Origin: Collybiopsis luxurians FD-317 M1
Taxonomy: Eukaryota; Basidiomycota; Agaricomycetes; Agaricales; Omphalotaceae
DNA length: 64,000 bases
NCBI GenBank assembly: GCA_000827265.1
Contig: KN834781.1
Location: 532,860 to 596,859 of the forward strand
Reading direction: 5' to 3'
Shown here: piece after piece, positions 45,076 through 55,399 of the stretch
Numbering within the stretch: the stretch's first letter is position 1
How the letters are laid out: the number at the start of each line of letters is the position of its first letter
Made by a program: the position numbers and the translations under genes
Notes under the pieces: model-generated
What the model saw: the letters and a program-made list of their open reading frames with translations, nothing else
Databases searched by the model: none
Told to the model about the DNA's origin: nothing

Positions 45076-47927
45076 ATGCCCGCCGTTCCTTCTGTATCTC
45101 CCGCGACTGGAATCCCAACAAACTCCTATTACATTCATACACTAGACTGCAACTTTGTCGATAACGCGGGTAGGACACTCTTACTAAGGGGAGTCAACCT
45201 TTCGGGATCATCCAAGGCGCCTGTGGACCAGCCGTCTTATGTTCTGGAAGACTTTTGGGATGCTGCAGAAAATGGAGGTAAAAGTTTCATTGGGAGACCG
45301 TTGAATATCGAGGATGGTTCTGCAGATGTGCATTTGGCCCGGCTTCGAGGCTGGGGATACAATATGCTCAGATTTCCAGTAACTTGGGAAGCCTTAGAGC
45401 ATGAAGGACCGTGAGTTGACTCTCCGGTTTCAAAGCGTCACGCTAACGTTGACTATTCACAGCGGCAAGTACGATTATGAATTTATGGATTATACTGTTC
45501 GTGTCTTGCGCAAATGCAAGGAATACGGATTCAAAGTTTTTATGGATCCACATCAAGACGTTGTAAGTGTTGATTTCAACCAGCTACCCTAGGTCTGTCT
45601 CTCATTGACCATCCTTACAGTGGTCAAGGTTCTCTGGCGGCTCTGGCGCCCCATTTTGGACCCTTCCTGCTTGTGGTATCAATCCGCGGAATATTACCTC
45701 TACCCAAGCTGCCATCATCCACTCCGAATACCCTACTTCCAGCAATCCCGATCCTGGCTCATTACCAGCCATGGTCTGGTCAACGAACTACGGCCGTCTT
45801 CTCTCCCAAACCCTTTTCACCCTATTCTTCGCCGGTCGCGATTTCGCTCCAAAATGTATCATCGACGGAAAGAACATCCAGGACTACCTCCAGGAGCATT
45901 ACATCGAAGCTATGGGGCAGCTGGCCGACCGGATACGCGAGGCAGGGGACTTGATTGATGAATGTATTATCGGCTGGGACAGTATGAACGAACCTGCGGA
46001 GGGACTTTGTGGGTGGGACGATTTGAATGTGAATCCAACCAAGCAGGGGTCTACGTTGAAAAAGGGCTCAGCGCCTACGCCAGCTCAGTCGTTCCGTCTA
46101 GGCATGGGTCTCGTGCAGACGGTCGATAACTGGAATTTCGGCTCGTTTGGACCTTCGCGGAGTGGGACGGTGACGATTGATCCTAAAGGGGATAAACTCT
46201 GGGCTGAGCCCAGTATCGAGGATACCAACGGCGTTCATCCGAAGTGGGGATGGAAGAGAGACCCGGGGTGGAAGCTAGGGACGTGTATATGGGCTCAACA
46301 TGGTGTTTGGGATTTAGAGACAGCGGAAGTTGTGCGACCGGACTATTTCCGCTATATCCCCTCTGACACTCTGGGTTCTGATCCAACCGCAACCATCGCC
46401 TCGGATGAATTCGTAGCGCACTATTGGCTGGCGCATTGGCGCCGGTTTACCAAACGCATACGCGCCTCCCATCCTGAATCCATCATGTTCATCCAACCTC
46501 CCGTCTTCGCTCCTCCTCCCCGTATAGACGAATTCGACTCGAATGGAGACGATGAGATCGGGCTGAGAGGCCGATGTGCGTTCAGCGGACATTACTACGA
46601 CGGCCTAACGCTCATCACGCGCCACTGGAACTGGTTCAACGCTGACGCCCTAGGTGTCATCCGCGGGAAATACTCTTCCCCCGTCCTCGCAGCGAAATTC
46701 GGCGAACGTGCCATTCGCAAGAGTCTTCAAGAGCAGCTTGGTATACTCAAAAACGACGCACTGACGTTAGGTCCGTACCCGACGATCATAGGCGAGATTG
46801 GTACGCCGTTTGATATGGATGGGAAGAGGAGCTATGGGTGGACGGATGGAGGCAAGTTCAAGGGGGATTATAGTAGGCAGGAGAGGGCGTTGGATGCGAG
46901 TTTGAATGGGGCCGATGGACCGAATGCGATCAATTATACGATTTGGACGTATTGTCCGGATAGTTCGCATAGGTGGGGGGATGGATGGAACATGGAGGAT
47001 CTGAGTTTGTGGAGCGCGGATGATATTGATTCGACTGGGCGGCGGATACTTTCCGGTCCTGGTGCTGGTATCGGCGGCGGGGCTGTCGGCCTATCGAAGC
47101 GGGGGCAGGGCGACGATGAAGGTAGCATGTATGGTATGGGGAGGGACGATTCGCAGGCCGTGTTGTTGAGGAGGAACATGGGAGCGCCGGTGCTCAGTGC
47201 GCCTTCTGCACTTTCCTCGCTGTCGACGTTCCATAATCCCTCCGACGCGTGGAACGACGTAATTCTCCGGTGGAGGTCGAATCCATACGACTTTTTAACG
47301 GAAGGTGCTCGGGCCGTTCGGGCGTTTGCCAGACCGTTTCCTACAAAGGTCGTCGGGAAGGCGTTGGATGTTCAATTCGATATCAAGAGTACGGAGTTTA
47401 AGCTTACGGTGCTTGTTCGGGCGGAGGATAAGCTCAATGTGCGGGGTGTAGCTGAAGCTGAGGAGGAGGAGAAGGACAAGGGCGGTCTGGCGACGGAGGT
47501 TTATATACCCTTGGTGCAATACGCACATCCGAGGTTGTTGGCTCCTTCGAGGGCGGAGATGGGGGATACACAGACTGTGACAGAGGATCCGGACGATAGG
47601 ACCGCTCCGACACCGTCGTCTTCGCTCGATTTGAGTGGAAGTTCCACGCCTACGATTACGAATCCTGGTTTACGCTGGGCTGGGTTCACTGAGCAAGCTG
47701 ATGTACTGGATATCGATGTCAGCGTTAGCGCGGGGAGGTGGGAGGTGTATGGACAGACGCTCAAGTGGTGGTATGATGTTCCTCGGGAGGGAGAGGCGGA
47801 TAGGGAGTATGTGCTTGAGGTTAAGAGGCCCGGGGGTGTTATTAAGAGTAAAGCTGAGAGCGAGGAGGAGAATAAGAGTTGGATTGAGCAGTTGTGTCCG
47901 GATGATGTGGAGTGTTGTGTGATGTGA
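45076..47927 (+). CDS. GH5 subfamily 12 glycosidase (endoglycoceramidase-related / sterol glucosidase type)
   Basis: Exons 45076-45410, 45463-45562 and 45621-47927 encode 913 residues; phases agree. The N-terminus has [15 protein letters not shown] and [20 protein letters not shown]. Next comes [20 protein letters not shown], a hallmark of the fungal EGCrP2/steryl-glucosidase group, then [12 protein letters not shown] with the general acid/base Glu. [13 protein letters not shown] carries the nucleophile Glu. A beta-sandwich-like C-terminal region follows. Members characterised in Cryptococcus hydrolyse ergosteryl glucoside or glucosylceramide; which applies here is not decided. No signal peptide is visible. 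The last four residues, CCVM, fit a CaaX box. The coding frame is intact and it is the only full copy in the window. Confidence 0.9.
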
Positions 47928-48301
47928 GGTGAGGGAGGAGGAGGATCGGACATACCATTGAGTACGCATTGAATTCATTTTCATCTTTCATCTCTTCTTT
48001 CGTTTTTCTTTGCTATCTTTTCATTTCCTATCACCTCGGAACAGTACGTTACCAAAAAAACTTGCTTCGACGGATAGTTATCATTTTATCTTTGACATGA
48101 CATTTTCTGGATTAGGCATTTTGCATTGTACAAATGTATTTGTTGTATTTTAGACCCACTCTTATTTTTACTCTATCAATATTGAGCTTGTGCCTTCTTC
48201 GGTTCCGGCAGGGGTTCGCGCAGGCTTACCGGAAATGGGTTGATAATACTCGCTTTGACCACTAAAATATGATGTCATTCTAATTTTTAAGCTACGTTCT
48301 G
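47928..48301. other. GH5_12 3' region, no gene
   Basis: Likely 3' UTR and terminator between two converging genes; no specific polyadenylation motif is asserted. Confidence 0.4.
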
Positions 48302-48790
48302 TTAAGGTTCCGTGTAGTAGCCGCCCCGTCTATATTTGTGACTGTATCCAAGGCGTATCGCTTGCGTCTGCACCTGCATGTATCTCTTTCTCCCGTGATT
48401 TTCAATCTCGCACGGCGTTTCAGTTTGAGTGTGTGAAGATTCTCGGGCCTGCGTCGGCGAAGGCTTTGCCAATCGAAAAGATCTTGGTGCTGCTTCGTGC
48501 TTTAGGTTGGAAAACATCATTTCATCCAAATCATGCTCGATTGCAGATGGTCCACGATGTGGTTAGACAGTTGTCCATTGTGTCTCCACTGGATCCACCT
48601 ATCTCACCCTCTAAGATTTCAGGTCCACCCACAAGCCCACCATTAGACCAGGGTTGATGGATTCCCCTTATGAAGAGGTCGTCTTTTCGTTTCCTCGAAA
48701 ACACCTTGAAAGTTATTTCGTCTAATTCGTCTTCAATATCGCCGACACAATCCCGAGAAATGAGGGAGTCTTGGCCTATCAGCCATCGCT
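48302..48790 (-). CDS. hypothetical protein, minus strand, possible frame change
   Basis: Two minus-strand stretches look coding. About 48775-48545 reads CVGDIEDELDEITFKVFSRK and GGPEILEGEIGGSSGDTMDN without stop. About 48550-48302 in a second frame reads HDLDEMMFSNLKHEAAPRSF and ends YRRGGYYTEP at TAA 48302-48304. They join near 48548 by a frameshift or an unrecognised intron. No domain is recognised. It lies tail-to-tail with GH5_12 and head-to-head with the endoglucanase. It may be partial or broken. Confidence 0.4.
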
Positions 48791-48972
48791 GTCACTGTCT
48801 GGTACCGACGGAATTTTTTCGACCCTTTCTACAGCCAAGCGATGACTTTCGGAAATACTTCGACCTTTTTTCTTATACGATAAATGCCACATGTGATGTC
48901 AGCAATAATCGAGCTAGGTACGTTCTCGGTAAAATAACGGATAAGGAAAATTCATCAGTACGCTTGCGCTCG

Positions 48973-48978
48973 TATAAG
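48973..48978 (+). promoter_or_regulatory. candidate TATA box of the endoglucanase gene
   Basis: TATAAG sits 41 nt upstream of the ATG at 49019. The short distance implies a very short leader, so the assignment is tentative. Confidence 0.35.
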
Positions 48979-49018
48979 AGAGCGTGGATCGTGTTCAGAT
49001 TCTTAGCACTCGAATATC

Positions 49019-51193
49019 ATGAAATTACTGTCTTCATTCGCGTCTTTGGTCGTCTCCGTTGCACTTTCCACCTCTGTTTTGGCCCAGTCGCCAGTCTGGG
49101 GGCAATGTGGAGTATGTCCTATCAGGTCTAAGTTTATAGCGCACTAACGGATACCTCAAGGGCATTGGTTGGACTGGACCGACTACTTGCGCATCCGGGT
49201 CCATCTGTGTGGTATTAAACCCATGTAAGACGTATTCCGTGTACTTATTCACAGTAGATCTTTTTAACTTGCCGAGTTTGAAGACCACTCTCAATGCCTT
49301 CCTGGATCAGTTAGTTTCCCTTCTACTACCTCCAGTGGTACAAGTCCAACGTCCACGTCGTCAGGAGCAGCCCCGTCCTCTGGGGCCGGAACGTGCACTG
49401 GTACCACAACGAAATTCAAGTTCTTCGGAGTGAATGAATCTGGTGCAGAATTCGGAAACACGGTCATACCCGGAACTCTTGGGTGCGTTGACTTCTGTTC
49501 TTCTTAATCGAAGTGGAGGTTAACCCTGGTGCTTCTCTTTTGTCCCAACTTTTTTTGCACTCCCCTTCTGCTTCTGCACCTGCTCATCGTGCTTTTCCCT
49601 AATTCTTGCTTCCAGAATAGACTACACGTGGCCAGACCCAAAGTAAGTTCATCCTACCAGAAAGATCTATGTAGATACTTATTCCGTGATTTTCCAGTTC
49701 AATTAGCGTAAGGTTTTGATAGACTTCCTCCTGAATGGTCCCAAACAAATTTGTGACAGTTCTTTATCCAACAAGGCTTTAATTTCTTCCGTCTTCCTTT
49801 CCTACTGGAACGACTTTGCCCTCCCGCAACTGGAATTACTGGTCCCTTCGATCCCAGCTATTTCGGCAATCTCTCCGCTGTAAGCCACAGAGGGATCTAT
49901 TTATTTGTTCTATTGACACTCAGTATTCTGGTGTTCAGACCGTCAATGAGATTACAAGCCAAGGCGCATACGTGGCCATTGAGCGTAAGCCTAGATACGA
50001 AGGACTAGATTGGACACTCATTGCATTGCAGCCCACAATTATCTGATATACAATGGTGCTACCCTCTCCAGTACCTCTGAGTAAGTCTCCTTTCCCGAAC
50101 GGCGCACTTGTCAAAGTCACCGACCGCGTTTTAGTTTCCAGACATGTAGGATCCATTTTTTAATGAACTGAGCCTGCCACCTTCTGATCTACTCAAACAC
50201 AGTCTGGAAAAATCTCGCTGGTCAATTCGTAAGTTTCTTGAAATATTGTTCGCCTTCAATAACTTCAAGTCGAATATTTTATCTCCAGAAAACCAACAGT
50301 CATGTTATCTTCGGTGAGACGCCTCTCAGGTGAAATTTCCTACTAGCGGGTATCTGATATCTTTGGAAGACCTCATGAACGAGCCATACCAACCGACAGC
50401 GCAAGTGGTCTATGAAATGGTAAGTCTTTGTGTCGACTGTTTCCTCTTTCGATAATATTGATATGCTCAGATGCAAGCTGGTGTCAACGGAGTGAGATCG
50501 AGTGGTGCGACATCGCAACTCATTCTAGTCGAAGGCACCTGTAAGTAGGATGATCACTCCGCGGAATAATCAGGCCCTTATATGATCAACAGCATGGACA
50601 GGAGCCTGGAGTAAGTATCGTTAACTCATTCGACGCAGTTATGAATGCTACTCCAATCTCTAGCTTGGTACACTAGCGGCAATGCTGATGCCTTTACTGC
50701 TCTCACCGACCCTAACAATAATGTCGCGATAGGTACGAAAATTTTGCTCCTTCAATCGTAGAAGTATTTGGATGATCTGACAATTTGTCTTTTCAGAGAT
50801 GCACCAGTATCTCGACTCTGATGGTTCCGGAACTAGTGCTACATGCGTCGACAACACAATTGGTGTTGCACGTTTGGCTGATGCCACTGCTTGGCTGCAA
50901 GCCACTGGCTTCAAGGGCTTCTTGGGCGAAATTGGAGCAGGATCCAACACCGCTTGCATTCAGGCCGTCTTCGGCGCATTATGCTCTATGCAAGAAGCCG
51001 GCGGTGCCTGGATTGGAGCATCTTGGTGGGCCGCAGGTCTGTGATATTATTGCCTTGAGCCTGACGCCGTCATTTAACTGACACGGATCCTATAAAAGGC
51101 CCTTGGTGGGGTACCTACTTCCAAAGTATCGAACCTCCTAGTGGTGCCGCTATCCCCAGCATCCTTCCGCAGGCATTGAAGCCTTTCCTGTAG
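49019..51193 (+). CDS. secreted endo-beta-1,4-glucanase, CBM1-linker-GH5_5
   Basis: A gene with many introns. Exon 1 encodes the signal peptide MKLLSSFASLVVSVALSTS-VLA and starts the CBM1. The CBM1 continues through GGIGWTGPTTCASGSIC and NPYHSQCL; one usual Tyr is His. A Ser/Thr-rich linker follows (SGTSPTSTSSGAAPSS). The GH5 domain starts KFKFFGVNESGAEFGN, then GFNFFRLPFLLERL, GAYVAIEPHNY, VIFDLMNEPY (acid/base Glu), VAIEMHQYLDSDGSG, GFLGEIGAGSN (nucleophile Glu) and GASWWAAGPWWGTYF. It ends KPFL at TAG 51191. All motifs are in order and both catalytic Glu are kept. It cleaves internal bonds of cellulose outside the cell, fitting a plant-litter or wood-decaying lifestyle. Minor exon boundaries (about 14 exons) are inferred. 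Confidence 0.9.
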
Positions 51194-51800
51194 GCTGGAC
51201 GGTATGGATATCGAGCTTAGTGGCGATTTGAGGTTTAAACGCACAGTAAACAAGTATGTAACTACTTTTCGAAATGAAGATGCAATTCTTCGCTACGGTA
51301 TTGTGAGCCGTGAATCGAGCAAATACGCATCTCTAATCGAAAACACTTGCGGGAATGACAGAACGAAAATGCACCGTTCACATGAAAGCAGATGCCGCAT
51401 AGCTAGCAATTGACGAGGAAAGAGCAGAAAAGAGCTCGCTGAACGTTTGACGCTCGTAAAGCCCAAGGAACAATAATGCTCTATTTTGTGTGACTCAGAG
51501 TTGCGCTGACAGATGTCCAATCTTGTGCAATTCAAGATTTCCTGGATCTCCCAAATCAGGAATCCAGAAACAAAGATGATTCAGAATGGTAAAATGAACT
51601 TTGTAGCTGATCTCAGAGGTATACTTGGTCTCTAGGGCAAAGCCAAAGCCAGCAATAGAGGAAGATCTTACCGCGAGCGAGAGCGCTTAATTGATTTAGG
51701 AGACTAAGCGTTCAATCAGTGCATTCGGCAGGAAGAATTTAGGCGTCCTTCCCAACCTCTACCATGTTCTCCTCAACAGTTGGTCCAAATGATCCTATGT
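51194..51800. other. endoglucanase 3' flank, nothing recognised
   Basis: No gene or repeat found. Confidence 0.4.
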
Positions 51801-52108
51801 AAATTTCAGGTTCCAAAATTTTTTCCACTGAATCAAAAAAAAATTATTCCAGTCACAATCATGATCACACTTGTGACCGCGCAACTTTTGAAATGTCATT
51901 TTGTAATTTGAACATCTTCACATCACAAAAGTGATAGTCATGATTCCGAAATTTGAGGTAGGAGGTCCAAAAAATAAATTTCAGGTTCCAAAATTTTTTC
52001 CACTGGATCGAAAAAAAAATTATTCCAGTCACAATCATGATCACACTTGTGACCGCGCAACTTTTGGAATGTTATTTTGTAATTTGAACATCTTCACATC
52101 ACAAAAGT
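51801..52108. repeat. direct repeat, two copies of about 132 bp
   Basis: 51801-51932 and 51976-52108 share AAATTTCAGGTTCCAAAATT, CAGTCACAATCATGATCACA and AACATCTTCACATCACAAAA, with a 175-bp period and very few differences. The interval also contains a related inverted segment (GTGATAGTCATGATTCCG). Probably a recent tandem duplication of a short element. Confidence 0.75.
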
Positions 52109-52310
52109 TCTTCATTGTGATGACACCATTACAAGATGGGGATCTAAATTATTCACATTTCTTTTTGTCCAATAAGGACAACTAAATGTCCACAGAGCAT
52201 CTTACTGTCTGCTGTCCACTTCACCATTTATCATAATTAATTTGCTTAACATCCAGTTGTCCAACAGGCACTTACAAAAAATAAATTTTGTATGATTTAT
52301 CCCACTGTCC

Positions 52311-52557
52311 TGTTGTATTTCTCAGTTTGTCATTAGTAATACAATCCAGCGCATGTAGTTCTGAGTTGGATTACTCACATACTGCAGACAGTGTTACTCA
52401 GATAGTAATAGTAGAAGTATGTAGAAGTTTCTAGATACTATGTTATGTAGTATATAAGGCCTACCTTGAGGCCAGTACCATAGAATAGAATAATCATTTG
52501 TATCCAATATTCGAGTCTCACAACTCTTATCAACCACTGTGCCATATTTCTACAATA
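52311..52557 (+). mobile_element. solo LTR, second copy
   Basis: 247 bp, TGTTGTATTT to CTACAATA, about 90% identical to 9795-10042. Flanks are TGTCC (52306-52310) and TGTCT (52558-52562), a near-exact duplication. Confidence 0.8.
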
Positions 52558-52699
52558 TGTCTCACCCCTTACAAACTGCTCAAAATACTACAGTAAGGCA
52601 CTGACATCTTTTTTGCATCCACTAGTATTCTGTTGCATCACCTGTGTCTCAGCCTTGGGGGCTGGTGTCCTTCCATCACTCAATTGATGTGAATTTTCT

Positions 52700-53200
52700 G
52701 AGTCCGGAATGAAGCACAGGAATTGTCCTTATACAGGGCCATTTGCTGACCAATTGCTTATATTTTCCACCATATCAGGAAGGTGCCTGAATGGCTCTTG
52801 TATAGTGCTGTTTCAGCTTCTGGCATCCTTTGTCAATGTAAGCCACCCTTCAAGTGGCTCGCTTAATTGCACATACCTATGCAGTATATTGGAACTCTTT
52901 GCTGTTCATTTGCTTCATCCACTGTTTTCCTGTTTACAATCTCCACTTCATTCTGAAGTTGACTCATGCATTTGCAAATTTAGAGCCCCACCTGCAGGAT
53001 TCTGTGTCCACGCTGCATTGGCTCAGATTTTGAGACTGTCGCTTCCACATAACAAGTGATAGCTGGACTCGCACATTGCTGCGCTAGTTCTCATGGTTAC
53101 CCTCTCTCTCATGTACATAAATGAATGGACTACAACTTTCAAAAGCTGTATTGAAATTGGCTTGATCGGCTGGCAGTAAGAAGCTCACTGGGTCAGTGAT
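52700..53200. other. spacer, no gene supported
   Basis: A plus-strand frame at 52709-53059 (116 codons, Cys- and Leu-rich) shows no motif. The start resembles the dispersed repeat at 22041 (GAGTCCGGAATGAAGCACAG). Confidence 0.35.
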
Positions 53201-53214
53201 TCTTTGGCATTACT

Positions 53215-53745
53215 GTCAGTGTTACATTGGTTCTTTTAGGTGACTGTCAATGCCATCTTGATTCTTTTGGGTGACCCTTTGCGGTTGTAACTAGCAAGCT
53301 TCCCAGAGATGAATATACCCAGCTCAGGTCCTAGGTGTTCTGGATCTGATGCTGATGATGTGTGGGATCGGAGGTGGGGCATTTCATATCAGCGCATGTA
53401 TCACCATTTTCGTGATGATGCGGTCTTGATAACTGTTAAAGTACGCTGCATTTGATCGAATAATTAACAGCAGCGGTAGAAGTTCAGGCAATGCCAACAG
53501 CAGCAAGGTCAGCTGTCAACACTGGGATGGGAAACATTGCGTCGTGTCTACTAGGAGTATTTCTACCCCCTTTGACCACTAACCCTTGATTCTTTTGGGT
53601 GACTGTCAATGCCATCTTGATTCTTTTGGGTGACTGTCAATGCTGTCTTGATTCTTTTGGGCAACTGTCAATAATGTCTTGATTCTTTTGGGTGACAGTC
53701 AATGTTGCATTGATTCTTTTGCATTACTTACTGTCGGGGTTCCAT
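53215..53745. repeat. 31-bp minisatellite in two blocks
   Basis: The unit TTGATTCTTTTGGGTGACTG plus TCAATGCCATC repeats in a first block (about 53215-53285) and again four to five times at 53590-53745. About 300 bp of unrelated sequence separates the blocks. Confidence 0.7.
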
Positions 53746-53964
53746 TGAGTCTTTTTAGTTCTTACTGCAAACCAATCAAGCCTATCAGTTTACAGCTTTT
53801 GAAAAATGTTCAACATTTATGGAAATTTACATGAAGTGAGTGATGGAAGGACACCAAAGCCACTAGAGCACGATATAAAGACCATGTCAATTCCTGAGAT
53901 GACACAGGCAATTGGTCCTAGTGGCAGCATACAACTACTACTTACCTCTGTTACCGTGATACCT

Positions 53965-54676
53965 ATGGCCCTTACTCTATCACAACTTCTAGTCCAAATC
54001 TTCACCAAGGATATCACTCCAGTAGCCTTGAGCCCCATTCTATGGATTATCATATCTGCACTTGTCCTTCTGCTCATGTTGCTTTGTGTGTGGTTTCCTT
54101 GTCTCTTGCTCCAGACACTTGATGTTACCCTCAAAGATGTTGGAAAATTACTCGAAGAATATGGGTGGAATATTCACTCCCACTGGCTCTCCGATATAAT
54201 TGACTATAACCAACACAAATGGTCGTAAGTAGTTAACTATCAGTGGTCATAATGTCACCGCTTATCATTCTCATTTCAAAGGTTCAAGGATTACGAGGAT
54301 TAATTGATCTAGTAAGTGATTTATGTTCACTACATATAACCACACTTTTCGAGTCAAAGTTTCTGAGCAGCATTTAAGGCATTGCTCACAAGAGGTCTGA
54401 TGAAGATTATAAAATCACTGTCTGGAGGAAATACTTCTCTTTCAGCTGGGCGAGGATAATTTCCTTGTCGTACAAGAGACTACTAAAGTTGAAAGCGGAC
54501 ATTGAGGTTTGTGTCTGCCGTTCAACTGATTTTATCATGTTCTTACTTACTCCTTGACTCCTTCTACATAGTACTCCAATGTTCTGGTTTTGAAGGACCA
54601 GAATCAATCGATGCAGATGACACGTCTCCAATGCAGGAACGGCTACTCTGGCTCCGAGGAGAACAGATATGTATAA
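53965..54676 (+). pseudogene. TMC family copy L, single-stop pseudogene
   Basis: Exons would be 53965-54224, 54282-54311, 54371-54506 and 54573-54676, so the 260/30/136 pattern is kept. Exon 1 is open (TKDITPVALSPILWIIIS, CVWFPCLLLQTLDVTLK). Exon 2 has an in-frame TAA (GAGGATTAATTG). Exon 4 is shifted in its middle relative to other copies. It lies beyond the GH5 genes and is the right-most array member. Its leader resembles that of copy J. Confidence 0.65.
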
Positions 54677-54857
54677 TGAGATGCATTGCAGATGTGACAT
54701 GGACATTCCTCACTGGTGCTTTCGGACTGCATCAATACACCATGCTTGCTCTTTAAAAATACCCAGGCATTTTGCGACGCATCCCATTTACAAATAACCA
54801 TGGTCGTTCACAGGCATTTATGGTCCCCTGTAAATGCGCCTCTGTCTCATATTGCCT

Positions 54858-55040
54858 GTCCTATTATTGGTATCCCTATAAATCAGCCCTCTGTCCTATA
54901 TTACCGGTATCCCTATAAATTAGCCCTCCGTCCTATATTATTAGTATTCCTATAAATCAGCCCTCCGTCCTGTATTATTGATATCCCTATAAATCAACCC
55001 TTTGTCCTATTTTCAGTTTCCCTATAAATCAGCCCTCGTA
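54858..55040. repeat. tandem repeat, about 44-bp unit
   Basis: Five units around CCCTATAAATCAGCCCTC, each followed by (C/T)GTCCTATATTATTGGTAT-like sequence. Units vary by a few bases. Confidence 0.7.
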
Positions 55041-55399
55041 CTATTATCCTTGCTCACTATTGCAGTCTGCAGGAAATCTATAGTCTCATTTCCTGCAGGG
55101 ATTGTCGCCCGCGGCAAATGGACACGGGGAGATATCATTCATGTTTCATGCACGCAATCTTTCCATGTGCTTTTGCTGACAGCGACTGTCCCATTTCCAG
55201 TGATATCTGCCCCCCCATTGGGACTGTACCCTTCTGATACCTCTGATGTTTTTGGTATATATCTTGCTAAACATGACAAAAATATGTGTATTCATGAATA
55301 ATATCTAATGCAACATGGGTTGCCAAAATATTCAGTCTTCTCCAAGCTCGAATTTGTCATCCATCTCTAATTCAACATCGAGAGCCGCATTAGGGATTG

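Noticed and set aside
44730..45164. Open frame of 144 codons ending in the GH5_12 first exon
   Set aside because: Different frame from the GH5_12 protein; it runs through the promoter block shared by the dead copies, where it is not conserved.
47501..47953. Minus-strand open frames opposite the 3' part of GH5_12
   Set aside because: Shadows of the conserved plus-strand coding sequence, with no motif of their own.
52709..53059. Cys/Leu-rich open frame
   Set aside because: No motif, no intron support, and its start overlaps a dispersed repeat.
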